A DNA stretch of 64,000 bases, taken from NCBI GenBank assembly GCA_032622095.1, contig CP136068.1, positions 117,353,509 to 117,417,508 on the forward strand, read 5' to 3'. Shown here in pieces: positions 44,030 through 56,330 of the stretch; the first letter of the stretch is position 1, and every line of letters starts with the position of its first letter. A program made the translations under genes and the position numbers. The DNA comes from Siphonodentalium dalli. Lineage: Eukaryota; Mollusca; Scaphopoda; Gadilida; Siphonodentaliidae. Below the pieces are notes generated by a model. That model searched no databases. It was not told where the DNA came from and saw only the letters and a list, made by a program, of their open reading frames with translations.

Positions 44030-46262
44030 GGTGAATATGTGGTCATTGATGAGGTGAATAGTTATACAGTTACTGTATGGTCATGAATGGTGCGAATGAT
44101 TCGCCTATATGGTGATGGGGTGGTGTGTCCATGGTGATATGTATAGGTATACGAGGGTTGACTCTATGGTCATATGTGAGGTGAATAGCTATACAATGAT
44201 TGCTTGTATGGTTATTGTAGTGGTGTATGGGTATACTGATAGTAGCTGTATGTTCATCTGTGTGTTTTATGTGTATAGAGTGACTGTATGGTCATATGTG
44301 GGATATACAAGAAATGAACGGCGGTTTCAATGTGGTCATGGGATTTTGACCACGAGAAAAAATCAGCAAACTGCATGAACCCCGAAGGGGTTCATGTGGA
44401 GTTTGCTGATTTTTAATCGCGGTCAAAAACCATGACCACGTTGAATCCGCCGTTTATTATTTATATTTATATACTTAAATTCATTATGAACTAGGATTGT
44501 CTGTCCTTGCCACTATTTATTCATCTATTTAAATGAACGCAGGGAGTTCAGTTAAGAAAGTTTGAATCCTGTTGTTTTTGGAAAACCAAACACGTCGTTC
44601 TACCATAATGATATATTTGTGAGGTTCGGGGGGATATTTGTAGCGGTAAGGAAAATGATAAAACGCTATTGGTAGCGGGCTTTTTTAACATCAACGCTCA
44701 GTAACACCGGGCAACAACACTGATTATAGACCAACATAAATTTCTTGCCAAATCCGGACGTAGGCCTAATATATAGATACTCAAACAGTCGACAATGTCC
44801 GACAATATCCGGTCATTTCCGGGACCAATGTGTTCATAAACCTATGAACGACATTGGAAGTGACGTCACGTTGCGTTCATAGCTTTATGAACGCATTGGA
44901 TAAGGGGCGTGTCTACCGTAACGCTATGGGGAAATCGGAAGAGATATTAGGTGTATGTAAATATACATGCGTACCTGCGGTGACTATTGTCATGATATGG
45001 GTGTACATGTATATATATATGTTGGCTGTATATTCACGTGAGGGACTGTGTGTGTATGAATAAATAGGGAGTGGTTGTATGCTTATGTGCAATGTATATA
45101 GCGTACATGGAATTACTGCACCATCATGATTGTTGGAGTGTTTATGCATATCTGGAGTATAGCTGGATGGTCATTGGCGGCGTATGGGTATATATTAAGT
45201 GCCCTTGTGGTCATGGTTGTATATATTATGTATATGCATCTCTGCCGTAGCTGTATTATCATTGGTGGATGTATAGGTATACAAAGAGTAGCTGCGTGAT
45301 GATGTATGGGGTGATTGGGTATACATCGAGTGGCTGAATTGTCATGGGCAAGGTGTACATATACATCCGGAGTGCGGGGTATTTGTATAGCTATTGGTGA
45401 GGTGTATATGAGTGGGTACATATGTATATCTTGAGTGGGTATATGGTAATGGGTGCGAAGAAAAGGTATACAGGGATTGGCTGTAAGGCCAGTGGTGAGG
45501 TGCTGCGCGTGGTATTGATATATCTAGAATGTCTGAATGGTCAATGGTGAGGTGTCGATGTATACCTGGAGTTTTTCTATAATGGGCATTGGTGGGGTGT
45601 GTATGTACATTATATATATTTAGTGGCTATATGGCAAAGGGCGTGGCCAATATTTATACACGGAGTGATCGTATGGCCAAATGGTGAGGTGAATTGGTAA
45701 ACAACGAGTGAGTGTATGACCACAATATGTTGTGTATGGGTATACAGCGAGCGGCTGAATTGAGTGCGGAGTATATTCAAGCATGGAGTGTGTGAATGGC
45801 CATGTGTGTGGGGCATGTGTATACATAAGGGTTGCATGACCATTGATGAGGTGTATATGTATACCAAGAGTTACTCTATTGTTGTGGTTACAGTGTATAT
45901 GTATATGTATATATTGAGTGGATATATGGCCATAAATGTGGCAAATATATATACAGGGAGTGATTGGGTGGCCAATGATGAGGCGAATATGTGTACAAGA
46001 AGTGATTGTATGATCAGGAATGTACGACTATATGGTCATTTGGTGAAGTGTATGGGTATAAATGGTGTACCTGAATGGTTGATTCATGGCTGTATAGTCA
46101 TGTGTGTGGTTTACGGTCAAACCCAAGTGTGGTTTGTATGATCGTGTGTAAGGTGTATGCGTATAACGCGAGTGGTTGCATGGTCATTTGTATGGTGTTT
46201 ATGTATATATATCATGATTGTTTGGTCATAGGTGAGTTGTGCAGTTGGACGTTTGGTCGCTA
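44030..46262. repeat. long degenerate minisatellite, ~50-bp unit
   Basis: A loose unit of the form GTATGGTCAT then TGGTGAGGTGTATGGGTATA then CAGAGAGTGGCT recurs about every 45-55 bp across roughly 2 kb. It is interrupted by the hairpin at 44317-44455 and unrelated DNA to about 44930. Units differ heavily from one another, so the array is old. Long minus-strand frames here (45113-45421, 45610-45867; rich in Tyr, Ile, Pro, His) are read-through of the repeat and are not genes. Confidence 0.7.
44317..44455. repeat. 139-bp hairpin element tipped by CCCCGAAGGGG
   Basis: AACGGCGGTTTCAATGTGGT then CATG pairs with CATGACCACGTTGAATCCGC then CGTTT. Inside, AAAAATCAGCAAACT pairs with AGTTTGCTGATTTTT. 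The tip at 44374-44396 is CATGAACCCCGAAGGGGTTC then ATG, which on the minus strand is CCCC(TTCG)GGG. Same architecture as 18401-18577 but different stem sequence. Confidence 0.85.
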
Positions 46263-46489
46263 ACACCTTCCATAATAACTAAAGTATATGTTAATCGATT
46301 GGGAGGTAATGTCAGAGAGTTCTTCATCTTGGTGGCCTTTTATATCCACAATGGAGGAAACGGTTTCCCTGCCATTGGTCAATCAATCTTGATGCCAATG
46401 GCCAAGAATGTTATGTTATTGAGAAGTGTTTTTATTCATCTCTTTGTTTGACTTTCTAAAAAGCCAGAGCTTTGTGATGGCTATTTCTC

Positions 46490-46580
46490 TGTCATTCTAG
46501 TGTACTGGGTGTGTGGACGCCTACTCCGATAGACGTGTTACCTGGTCTCACACCCACTTACCTATAATGGTTGCACATGT
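46490..46580 (+). repeat. dispersed repeat, copy 3
   Basis: TGTCATTCTAGTGTACTGGG, then GACGTGTTACCTGGTCTCAC, then ACCCACTTACC matches 11175-11265 in the same orientation and 8275-8350 inverted. Confidence 0.5.
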
Positions 46581-46689
46581 TATTGGGCCAGAGTAGCCAC
46601 ATAAGTATGGCTCTCTCAGTTCAGTTTCAGAGTTCTGCTCATTTCCGTTGAAAATCATGGCCAGAATCCCATAAGAATTTTTCGGCAAA

Positions 46690-48895
46690 ATTACATACTG
46701 CATGATTTAAAATGAAATGGTCGTGTCGCATAACTGACCTTGACCATAAAATTTCCGAATTAGAAATCAGACACGCGATCACGAGACTAACTAACGGAAA
46801 GGCTGAAGGCCTCGATTCTATTAAACCAGATATGATAAAAAGCGTTAAAGACCCGATCATACCTATTTTTTTAAAATTATTCAAACGACTACTTACAAAT
46901 GGAGATTTCCCTGAAGAATGGCTTGATGGTTTCATAATTCCTATACCAAAATGTAAACACCCAACTAAACCAAACGACCTTCGTATTGTGTAAAATATAT
47001 GCCGATATATTGCTTAATCGGCTATCCTCGTTTTTTCAACAGAAGGGTATACCTTCGAAATTTCTAGCAGGTTTTCGCAAAGATCACACGACATCCGATA
47101 ACACGCTTGTTTTAAGAACACTAATAAATAAATCTATATTGAAATGGAAAAAGTTGTATACTTGTTTCGTAGACTTCAATAAGGCTTTCGATAGAGTATG
47201 GCGTGAAGGTTTGCTGTATAAACTAATCAAATTGGGTGTGGGTGGTACAGTATATACCACAGTTAAAAAGATAATCACCGAATATACAACTAGTGTCCAA
47301 ACTGGGATAAATAGTCTAACAGACAAATTCCAGGGAACAGTGGGATTGATGCAGGGAAATAATTTAAGCCCTTTACTTTTCAATATATTCATAGATGAAA
47401 TTGCTTCGATCCTACTCGAAAGCAAATCAGACGCCCCAAATATTTTCGGCGAAGAAGTTCCTTGCTTAATGTATGCCGACGATCTTGTTTTGATTTCAGA
47501 AAGCCCCGGTGGCCTCCAGACAATGCTAAATTAATTACATAAATACTGTCGGGAATGGCAAATTACCCTGAACAGTTCTAAAACAAAAACTCTTGTTTTT
47601 CATGCTGGGGGTCAACATATCTCAAAACCAACATTTACCTTCGGCAACCAAAGTCTTGAATCGACAGTCATATACATATCTTGGTATTAAATTCTTTGCT
47701 TCCGGCAAAATGACCCATGCTATATTGGATCTAAAAAACAGAGCATCAAGAGCACTTTTCAAATTGCGCTCAAGCCTTGATCACGATTTGCCTGTCGAAG
47801 TATCAACAAAAGTATTTGACACATGTGTTAAACCGATCCTCACCTACGCATCCGAGACATGGGGTGACGAGGCAGTTAATAGAGTCAAATGAAATAGAGA
47901 TAGTTCACCTAAACTATGCAAAAAATCTCCTCGGTATCAGTAAAACTGCAACAAATGTAGCCGCACTTGCGGAGTTGGGGAGATTCCCAATAAGACTAGA
48001 TATCCTGAGAGATATGGTAAAATTTTGGCTCCGTCTAGAACATATGGACACCAATAGACTGCCGGCCAAATGCCTGGCAGAAATGAAAACATAGACTAAT
48101 TGCGCATGGCTTAACTGTGTCCGGAAAATCATGGTTACACATGGCTTTCAAAACGTATTTGAAAACCCGCGTAACATAGACCGACAATCATTTTCCAACA
48201 ATTTTCTCCAAACCATGAAAGATAACTATGCCAGTACATGGAAAGTTAGTGATATTTATGGAAAACCCACTGAGAATAGTAAGGTAAAATTCATATCCAA
48301 ATTAAAAACGGCCGATACATACGAGTTATCAAATTACCTCAGACCTTTACCGCGGTGTGGCCGTAAAGTGATTTCTAAATTAGTGACCAGCTGTCATAAT
48401 CTAGAAATTGAACGCGGCCGATACACTAAGCCTATTACCGTCAGCCCGGACCGTGTATGTAAACAGTGTCATACAGGCGTCATTGAGGACGAGGAACATT
48501 TTATAATACGCTGTCCTCGTTATAATATCCAACGGATATTACTATATGAAACAATGGAACAAATTACAACAAATTTCATGGAACTTGACGCTAACGCCAA
48601 ACTACAAATTCTTTTTTCTGTCGATGATCCACTTTGTAATAGGGCCCTCAGTAATTTTATTCAGACAGCTTCATATATAAGACGCGAGTAATCTGACAAT
48701 AACGGGCCAATGCTGGACGCGAACTTTCTATTTCCCAATTTATGCTTGTATATTACCCATTGATTTCCATACCATGTTATATGTCTGTTTTCTTTATTTT
48801 CTGTATGTGTACATGTACATGTATATTGCCATACCCGAATGTATTTGTTTATGGTCGTGCAATAAAGATATATCTATATATCTATCTAAGGTACT
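46690..48895 (+). pseudogene. LINE (non-LTR retrotransposon), 5'-truncated and decayed
   Basis: Reverse-transcriptase segments occur in order in several frames. 46712-46993 holds the fingers region (LTNGKAEGLDSIKPDMIK) and ends at a stop. 46986-47534 holds CFVDFNKAFDRVW, MQGNNLSPLLFNIFIDE (usually R-Q-G-x-x-L-S-P) and the catalytic YADDLVLIS. 47541-47690 and 47593-47892 hold the thumb (WQITLNSSKTK, YTYLGIKF). 48131-48691 holds the C-terminus with a C-x2-C/H/C knuckle (CKQCHTG, then EEHFIIRC). At least four frameshifts or stops separate these pieces, and no endonuclease precedes them, so it is a dead, 5'-truncated copy. About 200 bp of 3' tail follows, ending AATAAAGATATATCTATATA near 48890. 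The clade cannot be fixed by eye. Confidence 0.88.
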
Positions 48896-49224
48896 GAGAC
48901 AACCATAATACAACATATAGTTGTCAGTTGATTGAGTAACATGTTCAATAACCAAGTGATCACAATGTGCTACCTTTACAGAAGAGCAGAGCATAATGTC
49001 CGGGATATATTTGAAAATATCAACAGTTCTAACAAAGTTTGTGGTATATACATCAGAGTGACGTATAAAATGGTGCAAACCTGAAAAGTTATTTTTGTCC
49101 GATTTTGAGAGAAAATTCCAATAATTTTAGTCATGTAACAGTAACACTTATCCAATATGGATCATAGTATTAGTATTCAATGTATATATATGACAGAACA
49201 GGCAATTTTATTCATAATCCACAA

Positions 49225-49945
49225 CTTTTAAGCGATTGCATGGAACGACGGGACAATATTTATCATTTTCCATATTTTGGTTGCCATTTTGACAGCCATT
49301 TTTAGCCAAAGTGACATTATTGGTCCCATTGAGTTGAAATATTCATAAGTAATGGTATGCCTCACTTACTTTGCACAGTTCTGCTCATTTCTTGTTGAAA
49401 TATGACAAGAATCCCAATGATGTTTTAGTGAAATTTCATACCGCGTTCTCAAACACTCTTACTTGTATGGATTAGAGGTGCATTCGGGGTATAGTCCAAT
49501 GTTTGCAGGATATGTTTTACTTATTTAAATTCAACTGTCTAAAGTGGCATATTTGAGTAGCATAACCTGTAACATTCCCATTTGGAATTGACTATTTTAT
49601 ATCCGTTTGTTTATAATGTGTTTGTTGGTTCGGGGTCAGTTTTATTATACCCTTCATTTCCCAACAAAACGACAATCTCTGTTTTCATGCACCTATTCGA
49701 AATGCCTCATTTGATGCCTTCTCCAGTGTTACTAGTCGGTATAAAGCCTGTGACGAAGATACATCACATGACGTTTGTTCATGTTGTAACTTGATATATG
49801 GAGCCCGCCTGTATATGAGTATATCCGAGCTTAATGGCTTTATCAACCCATTTTCCCAAAACTGTTATGGAGTCAAAATAAATGACTTTTTTCAATTATA
49901 TTCGTAATGACAGCAACCAAGCCCATTGATGCAAAGTTTTATAAA
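49225..49945. repeat. old repeat, right member of the inverted pair
   Basis: TTGCACAGTTCTGCTCATTT, then TGAAATATGACAAGAATCCC, then GAAATTTCATACCG (49371-49443), together with TTTTGGTTGCCATTTTGACA (49275), is the reverse complement of 43265-43430 at roughly 80% identity by eye. TGCAAAGTTTTATAAAG near 49930 may mirror GAAACTTTGCACATATG near 42820. Confidence 0.6.
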
Positions 49946-49946
49946 G

Positions 49947-50088
49947 AATAATCACTTGATTGAACTGGTGATGTGAAATAATTCACGAGAGGCAGGGACG
50001 TTGTACAAACACGAGAGTGCAATTGCAATCGAGTGCTTTACAAAATAGTCCCTGCATCCGCTATCACCAGTTCAATTAAGTGATTATT
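49947..50088. repeat. foldback hairpin with a palindromic tip
   Basis: AATAATCACTTGATTGAACT then GGTGAT pairs with ATCACCAGTTCAATTAAGTG then ATTATT. A second short pairing GCAGGGAC/GTCCCTGC lies further in. The loop contains the palindromic word GCAATTGC. Confidence 0.75.
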
Positions 50089-51434
50089 ATGTTTACCATA
50101 TTCGACTCTAAACATCTGATTTACCAGAAACCCGAATAATACCGCCATAATACGCATGACGCATATATTTCGATAGCGCGAACATGTATGAATACATAAC
50201 TCGGTAATTAAAGTAACATAATTCATTAGTGAAATTATCGTTTATAATCACTCGAGAAACCAAGATAAATCACACATATGAATATAATAAAAAAGTTTAA
50301 TTCATGGTGGATTATGTTAGGAACTGTATATAGGTTATGGTTATGATTCTTCTGAGTTGGACTTTATTGGATAGACTAATATAGACAGAGGGCAACACGA
50401 TGTCCTGTCCAATGATATATGGGATGTTTAATTGCATTGAAAAATGTTATGATGAACAGGGACGAGATTATCGTATGGATATCGATTTACAAATGAAGTC
50501 ACTAAGCTTGTTGCCCAATCCTCTTTTGGTCATGTTGTAATTATATGTCATGTGTCTGTATTGTTATAAGTTTGTTCTGTTTAGTTCAAAGACAATATTG
50601 TTTACACTAACTGAAGTCCCCCTATTGAAAAATACAAAGTCCATATCTAAGGGAAACATTTGGGAATGCGTAATGAACACTGGAGAATGATGAGCTATAC
50701 AATACTCATATTTATCGAGCTTTATTTGAATAATTTAGAAATGGTATATGGTTTAAACATTTTATTAGCAATTCGCTAATTAGAATGGAGCACAAGCTAG
50801 AATAACAACGCCTCTCTCCAACAAACAAATCATATACAACAAAAAAACAAATATAGATTTAGGCAATCTGCCTTAAGAAAACATATTGCTGAAGTTACAT
50901 AAACATAATGAACATACTGAATAAAATCAATGGAAATAGAGGTACGTGTATACTTTATGGAACAACGTGACTCTAAGGTTAGATTTATACATTTAATTGC
51001 ACATGATGTAAGAAACTGGTTTCGGTAGGGGCGTACATTTGAGTGAGGCTGGATCGCCGATCAGGGGAGTGGTTGTTGACATGTTTTCATATCTAGATCG
51101 CTTGTTTCAGCATGTTTTATTCGTGAAATCGGTTAATTGCCTTGGTGTAACTCTGAACCTCAAGGAGTAATTTTGCGTTGGTTTCACAAGTCTCTCGTGT
51201 GGTGGCAAACAATATGGTTTCAGTTGTTAGTTGGAGGATACCCAATCGCGTTGAACTGTCACGTAGATTAAATATTTCCTGCCTGTAGGGGAAGCATTCA
51301 AAAACAAAGTTAAAATTGCTACAGTCGTTTCGTAATCTAGGCATAATTGCTGACTGGGAGCTGACATTGTATGTGTTACTATACGTGGACATTGGTGTGT
51401 TGTGACAACATACTCGTTTGATCCTAAATCCAGC
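50089..51434. other. AT-rich DNA, no supported features
   Basis: No domain-bearing frame or clear repeat. The minus-strand frames near 51117-51457 overlap each other in different frames and carry no recognisable motif. Confidence 0.3.
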
Positions 51435-51964
51435 CAGTGTTCGCTATAGCCCACCAATTATTGCAGCCAAAAGTTTAGCCATTTCCAGATTTGTTTAGGC
51501 CAACTGAAACAATTTGAAGCCCATGGTGGAATCGACATTTAATTACACATATTTTAAATTTATTTGTAATATTGTCCCTGTTACTATACAGTATACTGTA
51601 AAGTTAATATCAGTAAAAACGATAATAGGATATTGAACATAACTAATGTTCGTTGAGCTATGATACTGGTGAGAATAATACGAAATTGACACCCAAATTA
51701 TTGACAGCCACGTAATCACAACACAAACCTTCAAACCGCATTGATGTGTGGGGCTTTTGTGCAACTACAATTATAGATGCATTCACTGGCATTTATGGTA
51801 ATTAGATCCGCGACGAAGATGACGTGAGACCCACTCCACTGTCTTTTATGTGCGCTGTCTATATATGTCGTGGGTTGTTTTTATACAATGTTTCGCCATT
51901 TAACAAGTTAATTTAGCCACTTTTTTTGCATTTAGCTAACATGGCTAACGGCAGAGCGAAACTG
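51435..51964. mobile_element. hAT-like MITE remnant
   Basis: The left end CAGTGTTCGCTATAGCCC and the right end AGCGAAACTG resemble the termini at 9449-10414. AGCCAAAAGTTTAGCC just inside the left end and TTTAGCCAC/TTTAGCTAAC near the right end are the same subterminal words. The flanking 8 bp do not match, so the insertion is old or the boundaries have eroded. Confidence 0.5.
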
Positions 51965-54528
51965 GTCACCGTGCATGTGATAATCCCTCATGTGCCACTG
52001 CCCCCCACACCAGGGGTCCGTATTATCACTCTCTAACACGTGTAATTGAGTAGCCGAGAATGGTTGCAGTTCTATGAACTCTGGGAATCTAAGAGTAAGC
52101 GACTCTGCGTACATCGTCAGTGCAGGCAAATTCAAGCACATGAATGAACGCCGTTTGTTAGGAATGTTGCCCATTGCATGTCAGGTAAAGAGAAATCACT
52201 CTATAGCTATGCGATTGGATAAAAACTCCTTTTCTTCGGGAGTGCACAATGGTATATTAGTGTGTTTGGCCTGTTTCCCGAGGATTGTATATTTGTGTTT
52301 ACCTTACTTGACCATGTTGATAACATAATTATGTCTAGAAATGAGAATATAGACATAAAGCCTAATATAGGGTCATCAGTCACGTACCATGAGACAGGGG
52401 TATTGCCGTGGGGGTGTGTACCCAATCCAACGTTGGCTGAAGTGTTTAACTTTTGAAATATCTGACCATTACTTGGAATTTTACACAACAAATTATGTTA
52501 AAATTGTTGTCATTGCAGTAATTGCTGTGGAATTTGTTGTTTTAGACCAACACGTGCAGTGAAATTTCCAACATTTTAAAAGCTTTAGGTAACAATAGGA
52601 AAGTTCCAACCCAAAAATGGAATTCTGCAAACCTGACAGTTTGGTCTGGTTGAAGGCGAGGGGCGCTGTGCAATACAGAAATGTTACGGTGACCCCCCCC
52701 CCCCCCCCACGGGGACCTTTTAGACACCTACATGGGTGTCAATAATATTTCCGTGGATTGGATTGGATTAATTGTTTTTCCTAGAACAAAATAAATAGGG
52801 ACATTTGTGAACCCCACTCGAATATCTATGTATACACACGTCCGTGCATGATTTGAGCCAAGCATCCTAACATAACATGCCATTTCACCCCCATGGAAAT
52901 TATCGCACCGACAGATGGTGGGAAATACACCCATATATATTCCAAAAGATCACCATTCACCCGTGGATCACGGCCGTGAAAATCAATAATTAAACCTCAT
53001 ATACTTGTTAATCAATACTGTTTTCCTCAAGGCTGTGCTACTGCTGTACTATCAGCGTCCCTAAGTTGGTAAATGATCAGACAATCAAGCGAGTTCTAGG
53101 GTTTTCCCAAGGTATATCATTCTATTACTATAGAATAATAAACTAATGGAGTTTTGAGCACCCCATTCGTCCATGGAAGCAAGCAGTTCGCTCTCGAAAT
53201 CGATCCATATGTTAATGATGACTCACCGAAAAGATAAAAAATAAGTCATTTTACATCGATGTATGTTGTAAAAAAACTAAATCGATTATTGTTAAATTTC
53301 AATAAACAAGCAGTAGAACACAAGTCCCGCTTTACAAACTTAGGTAATTATTTAGGAACGATGAAATTTACAAACACTTAGGGAGTGATAGTACGAACCC
53401 CATCTGACAACAATCCCAGATATATTGGACATGAGACCCATCAAATTCAGCTGGCAGACAACATTGTCGAGTAAGGAAATATACCACTTGTAAACAAAAG
53501 CTTATGAATATATGAATATTTGTTCATCATTCTGCAGTGGTTGGTACACATTCCCATATTTTACTTAAATATGCACTTTGTGTTTGTTGGGTTTGGATTC
53601 GAAAACAATTATTTTAAAAACCAAAATGAAGTTAACAATATATATATTTTAAATTCTAACATCCTCCATGAATTATACTCTTAAAATATTGCATCAATGG
53701 GCTTGTGATTACTCATATAAGTGAACAGAATCCTTCATTTTGAATCCATAAAATGTTGGGGGAAGTGGGTTGACAAAGCCTTTAATCACTCTAGTTGCAC
53801 ATCGTGCTTTATAAATATAGTTGTTCTTGTATTAGTTTACTCAGTAATGAACAAGCATCATAACAGAAGATTAAACCAGCTTTCATATGTCGTTACAAAA
53901 CAAACCGAGCATCAGCACTAATGTTTGTTTTTTTATCGTGGCAACGGGAAGGCGAACATGGCATCTCATTTATTTTTAAAAATTAAGGTTATATAGAATA
54001 TAAACAAACTCATTTTCGTGAGAAAACAAATTTCTTGAAATTTTAGAATATTTGTCTTACTATCTTGATTTTGAGAAAATGTCATTCCAAGGCACAGGAA
54101 AGACATTTAATTTTTTACGAGATATTAGAAAATAATTTTTAAATAACACTCATAAATTTCAGAAAACGGGAAAAATAATTTCCAGATTTTATTTATTGAG
54201 ATAATTGCGAGAAAAATATTCTAAACAAAAGTCGCTACCAGAAAAAAAGAAGAAGATATTTCTTACTTATAGAAAAACAACTGCGACTAAATATTCAAAG
54301 TACTGCTGACAAAGACCGAGAAAACAAAAACGAAAAATAAGAAAGTAATGAGGGTGTATGCGATGGTATACAGGCGCGACATGGACAATGTTAACTGTAT
54401 GTTACTTTAACAGAAATCTGGTGTCGTAATGGCATACTTGCATTGTTTGTTTTCGGGATTCTGATACATGCAGTCGTAATCCAGTTTTTTATATTTTATT
54501 GAGGCCATTATAATGTATATGTACCCAC
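51965..54528. other. AT-rich DNA with one fragment of a dispersed repeat
   Basis: At 53059-53140, TCCCTAAGTTGGTAAATGAT then CAAGCGAGTTCTAGGG and CTATTACTATAGAATA matches, inverted, the block at 34857-34945 inside the nested element. There is a run of 16 C at 52693-52708. I see no supported gene. Confidence 0.4.
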
Positions 54529-54766
54529 CTTCTGAATGAAAACACATCCTGTGTCTTCAATCAGTTCCTTGTCTGTGTTTTCTATCCATGTTGATGACAT
54601 TTGGCACTCGCTAATGTTTTTCACGAATATTGCCGATATGCACTCTTTTTTGGATGTACACACCCCTCCACATTCTAAAGAACTCCTAGCTCTGTTAGAT
54701 TCCAGAAAGCCATCATCCGATCCATTGAATGCTCTTTTTTTATTTGTTTGAAGTTCATGCATGTAT
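54529..54766 (-). CDS. second PAN-like exon
   Basis: A possible acceptor (GCGCTAG before 54766, poor in pyrimidines) and a donor GTGGGT (from 54528 downward) bound 238 nt. The frame includes LECGGVCTSKKECISAIF, then SECQMSSTWIENTDKE, then TGCVFIQK. The C-x3-C-x5-C, C-x-M-S-S-T-W core matches the exon at 20687-20932, so the two are homologous. The entry phase differs from that exon and the acceptor is weak, so this may be a decayed duplicate or an exon of a related gene. The same strand and a 34-kb distance leave open either one long gene or a small cluster. Confidence 0.45.
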
Positions 54767-54769
54767 CTA

Positions 54770-56330
54770 GCGCATCAGCATTGCCATTCAGAAATATCCA
54801 AACCGCACTTGGTACTAGAAACATAATTTGATATGTATCCATTGTTAACTGCCCAGTGTTCAATTTGGTTGATCGTAGAGTGAAACAACTTACGTGTAGC
54901 ACAATCTTGAGCAAAGATTAATATTTCACCCGGCAAAACCAATTCCTGACCGCACCTAGGGATTTGCATCACATGACCCATACTAAGCAGGCGACTGGCT
55001 AAGCAACCTCGTCCCCATTGTGACGTGATTTGAGTCGATAATTCCAGGGACCTCTGCCCACATATTAACCGCGATATACCATATAGGATAACCATTCCGA
55101 ATACAATATCATTGTTCTGGCTCGTGTGTCATTTCGAAGTTCGCTATACTTCCAATGACTCTTATATGTGACAGATGAACTTCACTCATATCTACCCAAT
55201 CTGATGGCACAGTACTTCAAGATTCTGTGCGTGTTCATAGCACTAGCTCAAGTATGTGGTTTCTCGGTGACATAAACTCGATACCTTGATTGATATCATA
55301 CACCAGGTCCTGGGCTTCTTGGAAAATTCCCCAACAGATAATAACAATTGAAAATAGTAATTTATGCAGGGGCGCATTTTAACATTCAGGGAAACAAAGA
55401 TTGATGTTTTATCCATCTTCATATATATCCTGCTTGTTGGAGAACCTGGAGTTGTGGAGTTACAAAGTACCTTATATGAACTGTTCAGTTTACTGGCCAG
55501 AATCCATATTCTTAAGAACGATTCTCATTGTGCAAAGTGTATGTAGACATATACTATTCGCATAAAAATGAAAACAATACTACGCCTTTCGTGACAGTGG
55601 ATCTTGGCATAATCGTGGCATTCACTGAAATGCATTGTGTACTATCGGCCCCTTGTTTATGCTACGAGTCTATGTCATGTTCATTAAAGCACGTGACATC
55701 AAGTCTGTGGAAATATGTTCTATTTTGCAGAAGTTAGAAACGTGGAGTCCGGTCTTAACTTTATGATGATCTTAAGACAACTTACCCAAGACTTAAATTT
55801 AAGACAAAAGTTAAGACCATATTAACTTAGGACCTTCTTCGTGAAACGCACTTATGACTAAATTTTGAACTTATCATCTCAAGTCCCAAATATGTCATAA
55901 CTTGTGTTCACGAAACTGGGCCGTAATGGTAGCACGTGAGGCCGCAGACCTCGACTAATGTGTTTCCGCGGTAAATTGTCGCCCGGTGACAGTAATACTT
56001 GGTTCTGTATTTATTACACACCTGGGCTATCTAATGTTGTCCAATACTTAATTTGTCAACGCTATATTTGTGTCGTGTTGCGGGTGGTGAACTTCGTGGT
56101 AAAAATTGACATTTCGGCCTCAAAGGCGAAAAAGCTTGGCGACGAAAATCTTTGCGAGATATCACATACGCATTTGGTAGTAGTTTAAAGGTATATACTG
56201 GTTAACCTTGTTTTCTGGTCAAGCCTAGAAATATATCGCTTGTTCACGTCCCGGTGAGTTAATTACAATTATATAGGCACTATATACGTCTCGAAAACAA
56301 ACCTGATTGTAGATATATTTAATTTTAACT
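54770..56330. other. no supported gene; possible repeat at 55740-55930
   Basis: GGTCTTAACTTTATGATGAT, then CTTAAGAC, then TTAAGACAAAAGTTAAGACC shows local inverted repetition and ends CGTGAAACGCACTTATG. Further on, CATAACTTGTGTTCACGAAA ends the block, suggesting a short foldback element. Other frames nearby have no recognisable content. Confidence 0.35.

Noticed and set aside
45113-45867. Several Tyr/His/Pro-rich minus-strand frames
   Set aside because: Read-through of the degenerate ~50-bp minisatellite; no stop-free bias beyond the repeat.
51117-51457. Two overlapping minus-strand frames of 76-91 codons
   Set aside because: They overlap in different frames, and neither has a recognisable motif or convincing splice borders.
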